Shown here: positions 7,751 through 13,231 of the stretch, piece by piece
Layout of the letters: every line of letters starts with the position of its first letter
Position numbering within the stretch: position 1 is the first letter of the stretch
DNA from: a virus
Strand: one strand, 5' to 3'
IMG/VR virus record: IMGVR_UViG_3300027915_000003
Location: 1 to 22,237 of that record
DNA length: 22,237 nt
Made by a program: the position numbers and the translations under genes
Notes under the pieces: model-generated
The model's database searches: none
Seen by the model: only the letters and a program-made list of their open reading frames with translations
Told to the model about the DNA's origin: nothing

Positions 7751-8067
7751 GCCTCTTTTCCGGCAGGCGTACAAACGGCGATAAACGCGCGGCAATGCTG
7801 CTCAGGCGTGGCGCAAAGCAATCCCCATGTTATATTTGATAGGTCGTTTCCCATATTAAACACTTCGTCTATGTAAGCATCTTGCAATCCACGCCGCTCG
7901 ATCTCTTTCAGCAGCAACGCCACTTGCCGCGCATCGTCCGAGTAGTACGGCAAGTCAAAGCCGTTTCGCCCAGCCGTGCCAATCTGACAGCCGCGCACGT
8001 TCGCAGCGTCTTTGACCACGCGAAAGCCGAGTGCGCGCGCAACGGCGATATCCAGCTCTTTACTCAT
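7741..8067 (-). CDS. Phage ABA sandwich-like protein
   Basis: This is the only clear minus-strand gene. The start is ATG at 8067 with the excellent site AGGGAGGGG; a longer in-frame start further upstream would run through the promoter region. The 108-residue product shows the layout of the small phage 'ABA sandwich' family: ELDIAVARALGFRVV at the N-terminus, LPYYSDDARQVALLLKEIE in the middle (compare P-x-YS-x-D...A), and a strand/helix pair WGLLCATPEQHCRAFIAVC at the end. Members are widespread in phages and have no established role. It is transcribed from the divergent promoter it shares with the CRISPR array and ends in the bidirectional terminator. Confidence 0.75.
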   Translation of the reverse strand: MSKELDIAVARALGFRVVKDAANVRGCQIGTAGRNGFDLPYYSDDARQVALLLKEIERRGLQDAYIDEVFNMGNDLSNITWGLLCATPEQHCRAFIAVCTPAGKEAKE

Positions 8068-8089
8068 ATCCCCTCCCTGTCTTACAATC

Positions 8090-8108
8090 AGTATAGCACG
8101 CTTGACAA
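8090..8108 (-). promoter_or_regulatory. Minus-strand promoter-like motif B- for the ABA gene
   Basis: Read on the minus strand: TTGTCA, then CGTGC, then TATACT (8095-8090), identical to motif A apart from one base in the first box. The expected start near 8083 gives a leader of about 16 bases that just holds the Shine-Dalgarno site of the gene starting at 8067. Confidence 0.55.
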
Positions 8109-8120
8109 GTATGGTACTAT
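8102..8120 (+). promoter_or_regulatory. Plus-strand promoter-like motif B+ before the CRISPR array
   Basis: TTGACA at 8102-8107 and TACTAT at 8115-8120, preceded by TG. It shares the palindrome CTTGACAAG (8101-8109) with the minus-strand motif, so the two promoters overlap back to back. Transcription starting near 8127 would enter the array directly. Confidence 0.5.
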
Positions 8121-8130
8121 GTAAGACAGG

Positions 8131-8154
8131 CGAATAGGGGTGCAACCATATTCG
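8131..8154. repeat. 24-bp imperfect palindrome at the array start
   Basis: CGAATAGGGGTGCAACCATATTCG pairs with its own complement at 10 of 12 positions and overlaps the first 15 bases of repeat 1. The last 16 bases of a near-identical palindrome (GTTGCAACCCTATTCG) recur at 8497-8512, after the last spacer-sized unit. Confidence 0.6.
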
Positions 8155-8460
8155 GCTCGTGGAGAGCACTGAAACATTGTGGCCTATCGGTCAACTCGGC
8201 GGGGATAGTGTCTTCCTAATCATTCGGCTCGTGGAGAGCACTGAAACAGCGCAACCGCATACGCTTTCGCGGGGGCTTGCGACTTCCTAATCATTCGGCT
8301 CGTGGAGAGCACTGAAACTCTTCATTCAGAGGCTGATTGCATTCAGGGCAGACTTCCTAATCATTCGGCTCGTGGAGAGCACTGAAACTGCCCCATAATG
8401 AGATCTGGAAAGACGACGTACAAGCTTCCTAATCATTCGGCTCGTGGAGAGCACTGAAAC
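8140..8460 (+). CRISPR. CRISPR array: five 36-bp repeats, four spacers plus a fifth spacer-sized segment, no cas genes
   Basis: Repeats lie at 8140-8175, 8212-8247, 8283-8318, 8353-8388 and 8425-8460. Copies 2-5 are identical over 36 bases, beginning CTTCCTAATCATTCGGCTCG and ending GAGCACTGAAAC. Copy 1 is identical only over the last 26. Spacers are 36, 35, 34 and 36 bases and unrelated to each other. A further 37 bases (8461-8497) lead to a partial match of the start of copy 1. Inside the repeat, GCTC/GAGC forms a 4-bp stem with a 5-base loop. The 3' end ACTGAAAC resembles the 8-nt crRNA handle of type I/III systems, which places the leader on the left, next to motif B+. No cas gene is in the window, so any function would depend on host Cas proteins. 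Confidence 0.93.
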
Positions 8461-8496
8461 GCGTGAATGGGGATAGCGACCGCACGCCGGTATTGA

Positions 8497-8512
8497 GTTG
8501 CAACCCTATTCG
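8497..8512. repeat. Half-palindrome after the array (partial repeat 6 or inverted flank)
   Basis: GTTGCAACCCTATTCG is the inverted complement of 8131-8146 with 15 of 16 matches, and its last 15 bases also match 8140-8154 directly with 2 differences. It is flanked by TATTGA and TCAATA, themselves an inverted pair. It lies one spacer length after repeat 5. Confidence 0.55.
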
Positions 8513-8542
8513 TCAATACATACTCACCCCTCGGGGCTTCTC

Positions 8543-8588
8543 GGCGGGCAGCGAACAGAGCGTTACGGCGCTTTTCTTGTTGCCCGCC
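8543..8588 (+). terminator. Probable terminator of the CRISPR transcript
   Basis: GGCGGGCA (8543-8550) pairs perfectly with TGCCCGCC (8581-8588), enclosing an inner AGCG/CGCT hairpin (8559-8572). A short T run (CTTTCC) follows. It lies between the array and the next gene. The large loop and short T tract lower confidence. Confidence 0.5.
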
Positions 8589-8610
8589 TTTCCTATTGCC
8601 AGGACGGATT

Positions 8611-8772
8611 ATGCCAGGAACGATCACAACAAGCCTGCTCAACTTTCGCGCCACGCCTGATCAGCGTGGCACAATCCAGCGTGCGGCAGCCGAGTGTCAT
8701 CAGACGATGAGCGACCTGATGCGCGCGGCGGTGCTGGAATATGCCGCGCGGCGATTGGAGGAAAAGCGATGA
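8611..8772 (+). CDS. Ribbon-helix-helix-like small DNA-binding protein
   Basis: The 53-residue product has a short strand, TSLLNFRATPDQR, then helices GTIQRAAAECHQ and TMSDLMRAAVLEYAARRLEEK. This is the layout of MetJ/Arc-type ribbon-helix-helix proteins and of DUF1778-like antitoxins (N-F-R-A-T-P...A-A...T-M-S-D-L-...A-V-L-E). Such proteins act as dimers that insert the beta ribbon into the DNA major groove. ATG at 8611 has AGGA about 7 bases upstream, and its TGA overlaps the next ATG. No toxin partner is evident in the next gene. It could regulate the nearby symmetric promoter; that is inference. Confidence 0.6.
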   Translation: MPGTITTSLLNFRATPDQRGTIQRAAAECHQTMSDLMRAAVLEYAARRLEEKR

Positions 8773-9020
8773 CACAGCCGCTACCCTGGATGCTAGAGCC
8801 GTGCGACCCCGAAGGCGCAACTGACCCGCAAGGCAACGTTTGGCCGCACGCCGTACGCGGGCGCAAGCCCGCAGGACGGCTCGTGATAGGCTATGGCTAT
8901 AGTGAGCCGCAAGCGTGGCACGAAGCCGAGCAGAAGGCCGCACAGCACGACGCACGCGAGATGATCGGCGAGCGGGGCGAAACGATTAATCCTGCTATGA
9001 TGGGGTATCCATTCATATGA
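8769..9020 (+). CDS. Hypothetical protein (83 aa)
   Basis: It starts at ATG 8769 within the ATGA overlap with the RHH gene; a longer in-frame start at 8694 would overlap that gene by 79 bases. The product begins MTQPLPWMLEPCDPEG, has GNVWPHAVRGRKPAGRLVIGYGYSE, and a charged helix PQAWHEAEQKAAQHDAREM. It ends with an ATGA overlap into the GT4-like glycosyltransferase, so it is expressed with it. I do not recognise a family. Confidence 0.55.
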   Translation: MTQPLPWMLEPCDPEGATDPQGNVWPHAVRGRKPAGRLVIGYGYSEPQAWHEAEQKAAQHDAREMIGERGETINPAMMGYPFI

Positions 9021-10246
9021 CAAAGCTCAGGGTACTTTGGGCGTCAGACGCGCCATGGGCTACCTCAGGCTACGCAGTTGAAACGGCGCTTACGTGCGTG
9101 CGATTGAAAGAGCATTGCGACCTGGCGCTGATCGCCACATTCGGGCTACACGGCGGTATGCAAGAATGGAATGGCATACCCGTGTTCCCTGGCGGCGCTG
9201 ATGCCTTTAGCAACGACGTGATCGGCAAGGCGGCGAAAGCGTGGCAGGCTGATTGCATTATCACGTTGAAAGATGCGCTCGTGTTTCAGCCGCAAACATT
9301 TAACGGCTTTCGCTGGATTCCGATGACACCATGCGATCACGATCCGAGCACGCCGCAAGTGATTGAGCGCGTGCGCCAGAGCTACCGACCTATCGCCTAC
9401 GCGCCGCACGGCTTTCGCGCGCTGCGCAAGGCCGGCCTCGATCCACTTTACGCTCCCCACGCCTACGATCCCGCTATCTACTACCCAATGGAGAAGGCCG
9501 ACGCGCACAAGACGCTGGGATTGCCTGACGATCTGTTCATCATTGGCACGGTTGCGGTGAATAGGGGCGGCTTGCCAAGCCGCAAAGCCTGGATCGAAAA
9601 CCTAGAGGCATTCGCCCAATTCGCACACGACAAACCGAATGTGCGCTACTTCGTGCATACTGATCTTGCAGATGACAACTACGAGGCAGGCGTGACATTG
9701 CGTGTGATTATCGCGCAACTCGGCATAGCGGATAAGGTACTCTTCTGCGACCAAGAACGCTATCGCTATGGCGGCTTTCCGCCTGAGTATATGCGCGCCT
9801 ACTACAATAGCATCGATGTGCTGAATGCTGTCTCGAATGGTGAAGGATTCGGCATTCCGGTACTCGAAGCGCAAGCGTGCGGCGTGCCGGTGATCGTCGG
9901 TGATTGGTGCGCGCACGAGGACTTATGCTTTGCGGGCTGGAAAGTGGCAAAGCATGAGGCGCACCATTTCTACGATCAGCAGCAGGGCTATGTGTTCATT
10001 CCCAATCCAGCGGCAATAGCGGATAGAATGGGGCGCGCGTATACTGCGCTCTATCCGCCATGCGGCGTTGACTGGCGCGACGTTATGCGCGATCAGGCCA
10101 TAGCAGGCGCAACGCCATACCAGATCGATACGGTCATTCGCGACCATTGGATACCGCTCTTGGCAGAGCTAGAGCGCGACATTCACAATCCACGATCACG
10201 CGGCGTGCTGCGGATCATTCGCAGGGAAGAGGTGTTTTCGATATGA
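9017..10246 (+). CDS. GT4-like (GT-B fold) glycosyltransferase
   Basis: The 409-residue protein is a retaining-type glycosyltransferase that would transfer sugar from a nucleotide donor. The N-terminal Rossmann-like half begins KLRVLWASDAPWATSGYAVE, with the glycine-containing acceptor loop TSGYA (16-20). The C-terminal donor half begins near residue 165 (LPDDLFIIGTVAVNRGGLPSRK) and contains EGFGIPVLEAQACGVPVI (276-293) with the E-x7-E pair E276/E284, which contacts the donor sugar. No signal peptide or membrane segment is seen, so it should act in the cytoplasm. It overlaps both neighbours by ATGA. Acceptor and donor cannot be told from sequence. It is one of three glycosyltransferase domains in this cassette. 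Confidence 0.87.
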   Translation: MTKLRVLWASDAPWATSGYAVETALTCVRLKEHCDLALIATFGLHGGMQEWNGIPVFPGGADAFSNDVIGKAAKAWQADCIITLKDALVFQPQTFNGFRWIPMTPCDHDPSTPQVIERVRQSYRPIAYAPHGFRALRKAGLDPLYAPHAYDPAIYYPMEKADAHKTLGLPDDLFIIGTVAVNRGGLPSRKAWIENLEAFAQFAHDKPNVRYFVHTDLADDNYEAGVTLRVIIAQLGIADKVLFCDQERYRYGGFPPEYMRAYYNSIDVLNAVSNGEGFGIPVLEAQACGVPVIVGDWCAHEDLCFAGWKVAKHEAHHFYDQQQGYVFIPNPAAIADRMGRAYTALYPPCGVDWRDVMRDQAIAGATPYQIDTVIRDHWIPLLAELERDIHNPRSRGVLRIIRREEVFSI

Positions 10247-10479
10247 GTGAAGTCAAACGCGGGCGTGGCCGGCCTCCGAACGATGGGCCGCAAAGCCGCA
10301 CGCAAATTGAACGCTCCATAGCGCAATCCCGCCGCCGCTGGGAATACACCACGCTCTCATCTGAGCAGCCAATCCGCGCATCGCTGTATGATGACTACGG
10401 CGCTGATGGCTGGGAACTCGTCAGCGTGTATGTCCGAATGGACGCGGTACACGCGGTATTCAAGCGGGAGGTGCTATGA
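10243..10479 (+). CDS. AT-hook plus DUF4177-like small protein
   Basis: The 78-residue product starts at ATG 10243 (ATGA overlap). Residues 5-14 (KRGRGRPPND) match the AT-hook pattern, a minor-groove DNA-binding peptide. The C-terminal part reads WEYTTL...YGADGWELVSVY...AVFKREVL, the pattern of DUF4177 (W-E-Y...G-x-x-G-W-E-L-V-S-V...F-K-R). The combination of a DNA-binding tail and this small domain is unusual. The role is unknown. It is coupled to the next gene by another ATGA. Confidence 0.6.
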   Translation: MSEVKRGRGRPPNDGPQSRTQIERSIAQSRRRWEYTTLSSEQPIRASLYDDYGADGWELVSVYVRMDAVHAVFKREVL

Positions 10480-10652
10480 AGTCTCCGACGAATGCCGATC
10501 TTCATGAGATGCGCGAGAAGTTCATGCTTCCCGATTGGGATACTAGTGATTTTCTTGATTGGTTTGCTGAGTTCGGACGCGCAACTATTGAAGAGGTATT
10601 ACAAGCGCGTGGCGAAACACTACCAGAAGCATATGATGAGGTACGATCATGA
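10476..10652 (+). CDS. Small acidic hypothetical protein (58 aa)
   Basis: ATG at 10476 lies in an ATGA overlap with the preceding gene, and its TGA at 10650-10652 overlaps the next ATG (10649). The product begins MKSPTNADLHEMREKFM and continues WDTSDFLDWFAEFGRATIEEVLQ; it is acidic and mostly helical. Coupling on both sides and plausible composition support it. The function is unknown. Confidence 0.55.
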   Translation: MKSPTNADLHEMREKFMLPDWDTSDFLDWFAEFGRATIEEVLQARGETLPEAYDEVRS

Positions 10653-11011
10653 CACAAGGCACTGTAGGATGGCTCTGCCCGAAGTGCAGCGCGGTGATTT
10701 CGCCATACGAAAAGGCGTGCGCGAAATGCGCGCCAGTCACGTCCATAAGCGGAGCAGGCACATACACGTTCACTCTTGGCAGCATATCGCTTGGAGGCAT
10801 TTCAACATCAGGCACCGTGTCTCTGAGACCGCCCAATACTGACGCGCAGAAGCTTGAAGAGGCTCAGAAAGCCCGCGCAAAGGCTGAACGCAAAGCCGAG
10901 AAGTACAACGAATGGGCGGCTAAGATCATTGCGTTCTACGGACAAATGAGCGATCTCACGGAAGAGCTTGACGAATTGACCAATGAGCCTGCTGATATCG
11001 AGAATGACTAG
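10649..11011 (+). CDS. Zinc-ribbon and coiled-coil protein
   Basis: The 120-residue product has an N-terminal zinc knuckle with paired cysteines, CPKC (10-13) and CAKC (24-27), that could bind one Zn ion. A Gly/Ser/Thr-rich linker (about 32-60) follows, then a charged heptad-like helix (about 65-113: AQKLEEAQKARAKAERKAEK...MSDLTEELDELTNE) likely to form a coiled coil. The 51 bases before the next gene contain no clear promoter. A scaffold or adaptor role is possible; no named family was recognised. A second zinc-ribbon protein is encoded just past the next glycosyltransferase. Confidence 0.6.
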   Translation: MTQGTVGWLCPKCSAVISPYEKACAKCAPVTSISGAGTYTFTLGSISLGGISTSGTVSLRPPNTDAQKLEEAQKARAKAERKAEKYNEWAAKIIAFYGQMSDLTEELDELTNEPADIEND

Positions 11012-11062
11012 AGGCGCACTGTAGTAGCGAATTTATGCACATATGCGATTGGGGGATTTATA

Positions 11063-11734
11063 GTGCCGCCGAAGATATCAATCGTGTCGCCGTTTCACAA
11101 CGGCTTTGAACTTCTCCCTGATTACGAACACGCCACGCAAGGCGCTGAACTGATCATCGTCGATAACGGATCAGACGCGCCTACGGCAGATGCGTTAGCC
11201 ACATTGCCGCCTGATCGCGGCAAGGTCATACGCAACGAGACGAATACCGGCTTTGCGGCGGCGAATAATCAAGGCTATGCGGCTTCGTCAGGCGATATTG
11301 TCATCTTCCTGAATAGCGACATTGCGGGCGATCCGGCGTGGCTCAAGCTCGTGGCAGACGATGTGAAGGACGGCGCGCTGTATGGCCCATCAGTCAATCA
11401 GCAGCTTGTCTACGGCCTATGGCTCCCGTATGTGGAGGGCTGGTGTATTGCGGCAACACGCAAGACGTGGGATAGGCTATTTCTTGACGAAATGGCGGGA
11501 CTGGCCTATGGCCCATGGGACGAAGTTGACTATCCAGGGCCATATTGGGAGGATAACGATCTGTGCTTTCGCGCAATGTGCCTTGACATTGCGATCATTC
11601 ACACGACATGGCCTATTCAGCACAAAGGCGGGCGCACGGCGGGGGCAATCGTCAAACACGGCGCAACGTTTGAAGCCAATCGCGCAACGTTTGTGAGCCG
11701 TGTCAAGCCGGTATGGGAGAAGATGCAAAAATGA
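11063..11734 (+). CDS. GT2-like glycosyltransferase
   Basis: The 223-residue protein starts at GTG 11063 with GGGGGA upstream. The GT-A fold signature is clear: PKISIVSPFHNG at the start, ELIIVDNGSDAP (29-40), NTGFAAANNQGYAAS (61-75) and IFLNSDI (81-87), whose N-S-D takes the place of the D-x-D metal/nucleotide site. EDNDLCFRA (163-171) is the usual acidic motif before the catalytic aspartate helix (as in rhamnosyltransferase-like GT2). It lacks a membrane segment. It ends in an ATGA overlap with the zinc-ribbon gene. Donor and acceptor are unknown. Confidence 0.87.
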   Translation: MPPKISIVSPFHNGFELLPDYEHATQGAELIIVDNGSDAPTADALATLPPDRGKVIRNETNTGFAAANNQGYAASSGDIVIFLNSDIAGDPAWLKLVADDVKDGALYGPSVNQQLVYGLWLPYVEGWCIAATRKTWDRLFLDEMAGLAYGPWDEVDYPGPYWEDNDLCFRAMCLDIAIIHTTWPIQHKGGRTAGAIVKHGATFEANRATFVSRVKPVWEKMQK

Positions 11735-11979
11735 CAGATCGATGTCCAGCGTGCGGCGGCATTTTTGTGCCGTTTGGCGAAGTATATGTAGGCGATGGGA
11801 TTGTGTGCCATTGTACAGTTGCGCGCTATAACGGGACGACGCGCATTGATCCATATCAAAAAAGCGCTATCGGCTGGGTGTGCGCGAAATGTGGCGCATC
11901 ATACGCACCGTGGATTTACCGTTGTGAGCCGTGTTCACAGCCAAAAACGTATACGTCAACTTCAACACGAGGATTATAA
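11731..11979 (+). CDS. Double zinc-ribbon protein
   Basis: The 82-residue product starts at ATG 11731 in an ATGA overlap; a slightly longer in-frame start at 11713 is less likely. Two cysteine clusters are visible: CPAC...CHC (5-8 and about 31-33) and CAKC...CEPC (about 53-56 and 67-70), as in tandem zinc ribbons. The tail is Thr/Ser-rich (TYTSTSTRGL). Its TAA overlaps the ATG of the methyltransferase. A binding or regulatory role for the enzyme cassette is possible but unproven. Confidence 0.6.
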   Translation: MTDRCPACGGIFVPFGEVYVGDGIVCHCTVARYNGTTRIDPYQKSAIGWVCAKCGASYAPWIYRCEPCSQPKTYTSTSTRGL

Positions 11980-12509
11980 TGTTCGCACGCTATCAGCAGC
12001 ACTATCATACACAATCGGACATTCAGCACCATCTCGGACTGCTGTTCTCACTGTCGCACGGCAACGTACTAGAGCTTGGCACGCGATCAGGCGTCAGCAC
12101 AGCGGCGCTTCTGGCGGGCGTAGAACGTGCTGGCGGGCATCTTTGGAGCGTGGATATTGAGGACTGTAGCCAGGTCGCAGCCGGTCACGCGCAATGGACG
12201 TTCACGCAGGGCAGCAGCACCGACGAACTGCTTTTCAAGCGCATTTGCATGCAAGCCAATTCCAAAGGTCCGGCTGGCTTTGAATTTCAACTTATCCTGA
12301 TTGACACATTCCATAGCTATGAGCAGGCAACAGCCGAGCTTGAATTGTGGCATCGTTCGGTAGCCATTGGCGGGCATATCGCCATGCACGATCCTGAAAC
12401 GTTTCCCGGCGTCAGGCGTGCGGCGCAAGAGTTCGCAGACGCACGCGGCTGGCCGATCACGTTCGTGTTGCCGTGCAATGGTATGGCGATCATTTGGAGG
12501 CCGGAGTAG
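11979..12509 (+). CDS. Class I SAM-dependent methyltransferase (Methyltransf_24-like)
   Basis: The 176-residue protein starts at ATG 11979 (TAATG). It has the Rossmann methyltransferase signature: motif I VLELGTRSGVST (30-41), the acidic motif II WSVDIED (56-62) that binds the SAM ribose, and LILIDTFHSYEQATAEL (105-121), then GGHIAMHD (131-138). The DTFHSYEQ and GGHIAMHD pattern is typical of the methyltransferase-24 / cephalosporin-hydroxylase-like group, often found next to glycan enzymes. It likely methylates a sugar or small substrate. A related domain is fused to the GT17-like protein downstream. Confidence 0.82.
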   Translation: MFARYQQHYHTQSDIQHHLGLLFSLSHGNVLELGTRSGVSTAALLAGVERAGGHLWSVDIEDCSQVAAGHAQWTFTQGSSTDELLFKRICMQANSKGPAGFEFQLILIDTFHSYEQATAELELWHRSVAIGGHIAMHDPETFPGVRRAAQEFADARGWPITFVLPCNGMAIIWRPE

Positions 12510-12514
12510 TGAAC

Positions 12515-12721
12515 ATGTATAAATATCCCTGGATACGAAATACGACCTACGATGAGCTTGACGAGTTCGTAAAGCGCCTACTTGGCTCGCTGATTATCTA
12601 TTTGCCACCATATAAACTTGCTGGCGTTTACAATGAAATGGCGCATGAACTCGTCAAGATCGAAGGCGTCAGCACCGAGGGCGCAAGCTGGGCAATGGAG
12701 GGCGCGAATGAACGAACGTAG
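12515..12721 (+). CDS. Hypothetical small protein (68 aa)
   Basis: ATG at 12515 has GGAG 8 bases upstream; a GTG at 12509 overlapping the previous stop is the alternative start but is too close to the ribosome site. The product (YPWIRNTTYDELDEFVKRLL, IIYLPPYKLAGVYNEMAHELV) is mostly helical and mixed in charge. It overlaps the following gene by 14 bases. No family was recognised. Confidence 0.5.
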   Translation: MYKYPWIRNTTYDELDEFVKRLLGSLIIYLPPYKLAGVYNEMAHELVKIEGVSTEGASWAMEGANERT

Positions 12722-13073
12722 GCGCAGGTTGATACCCGTCAGTAGTATCTTTTTGATGCAACAAACATGGGCGCATACGGGCGAAGTAACGCATGTCAAG
12801 TGTACTGCGGGATTACCGCCTGATGCTACATTCGTCGGCTTGACGTATGACCACATGCGCGACGTGTACTACTTCTGCTATCAATCAGCCGAATGGGACG
12901 AAGTACCAGATTATCAGATGTTGCCGACATTCAGTCCGATGTTCGTGAATTTCAATGTCGCGCCATTTTTAGAGCGGGCAGAGAAGATACTTGAAACGTC
13001 CTATAGCGACGGCGCAAATGAGTGGCTTGCCGAATACCGCGCGTTCAAAAGGCAGACGGGATGGCCGGAATGA
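12708..13073 (+). CDS. Hypothetical protein (121 aa)
   Basis: It starts at ATG 12708, with GGAGGG about 8 bases upstream inside the preceding gene. The product opens with a basic stretch (NERRRRLIPVSSIF) and contains HMRDVYYFCYQSAEWDEVPDYQMLP, followed by a helical C-terminus (FLERAEKILETSYSDGANEW). The aromatic-rich middle suggests a small mixed alpha/beta domain. It ends with an ATGA overlap with the next gene. No family was recognised. Confidence 0.52.
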   Translation: MNERRRRLIPVSSIFLMQQTWAHTGEVTHVKCTAGLPPDATFVGLTYDHMRDVYYFCYQSAEWDEVPDYQMLPTFSPMFVNFNVAPFLERAEKILETSYSDGANEWLAEYRAFKRQTGWPE

Positions 13074-13231
13074 GCGAAGAAACGAACTGCAAAGTTCATG
13101 CCGCATCGCGCAATTTATTGCGCTTCTATCACGAGCGCCCGATCTGGCAACAGCAAATCATAAAATGGCTACTCGGCTACAAGGCGTGCCATTATCTTGA
13201 AATGCTTGATAGTTTGTTTGAGGATATGTAA
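13070..13231 (+). CDS. Hypothetical small protein (53 aa)
   Basis: ATG 13070 overlaps the previous TGA, and its TAA overlaps the next ATG (TAATG at 13229-13233). The product is helical and rich in aromatic residues (RNLLRFYHERPIWQQQIIKW, LEMLDSLFEDM). It lies directly before the GT17-methyltransferase fusion and is co-translated with it. The function is unknown. Confidence 0.5.
   Translation: MSEETNCKVHAASRNLLRFYHERPIWQQQIIKWLLGYKACHYLEMLDSLFEDM

Larger units (their letters stand above)
8076..8130. promoter_or_regulatory. Inverted repeat spanning the divergent promoters (operator candidate)
   Basis: CCTGTCTTAC at 8076-8085 and GTAAGACAGG at 8121-8130 are perfect 10-base inverted copies. They are placed just downstream of both -10 boxes, with the palindrome CTTG-A-CAAG at the centre. 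Both transcripts would therefore begin with almost the same bases, and a symmetric regulator could control both. Confidence 0.5.

Noticed and set aside
8068-8169. Longer start of the minus-strand ABA-like gene at 8169
   Set aside because: The extension would run through the divergent promoter and part of repeat 1, has no family pattern, and the internal ATG at 8067 has an excellent ribosome site.
8694-8768. Longer start at 8694 for the hypothetical gene ending at 9020
   Set aside because: It would overlap most of the ribbon-helix-helix-like gene; ATG 8769 gives the ATGA coupling seen throughout this cassette.
9246-9259. 14-base match between spacer 3 and the GT4-like gene (AGGCTGATTGCATT)
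   Set aside because: The flanking spacer bases do not match, and a 14-base match over this many comparisons within one genome is not strong. It is not evidence of self-targeting.
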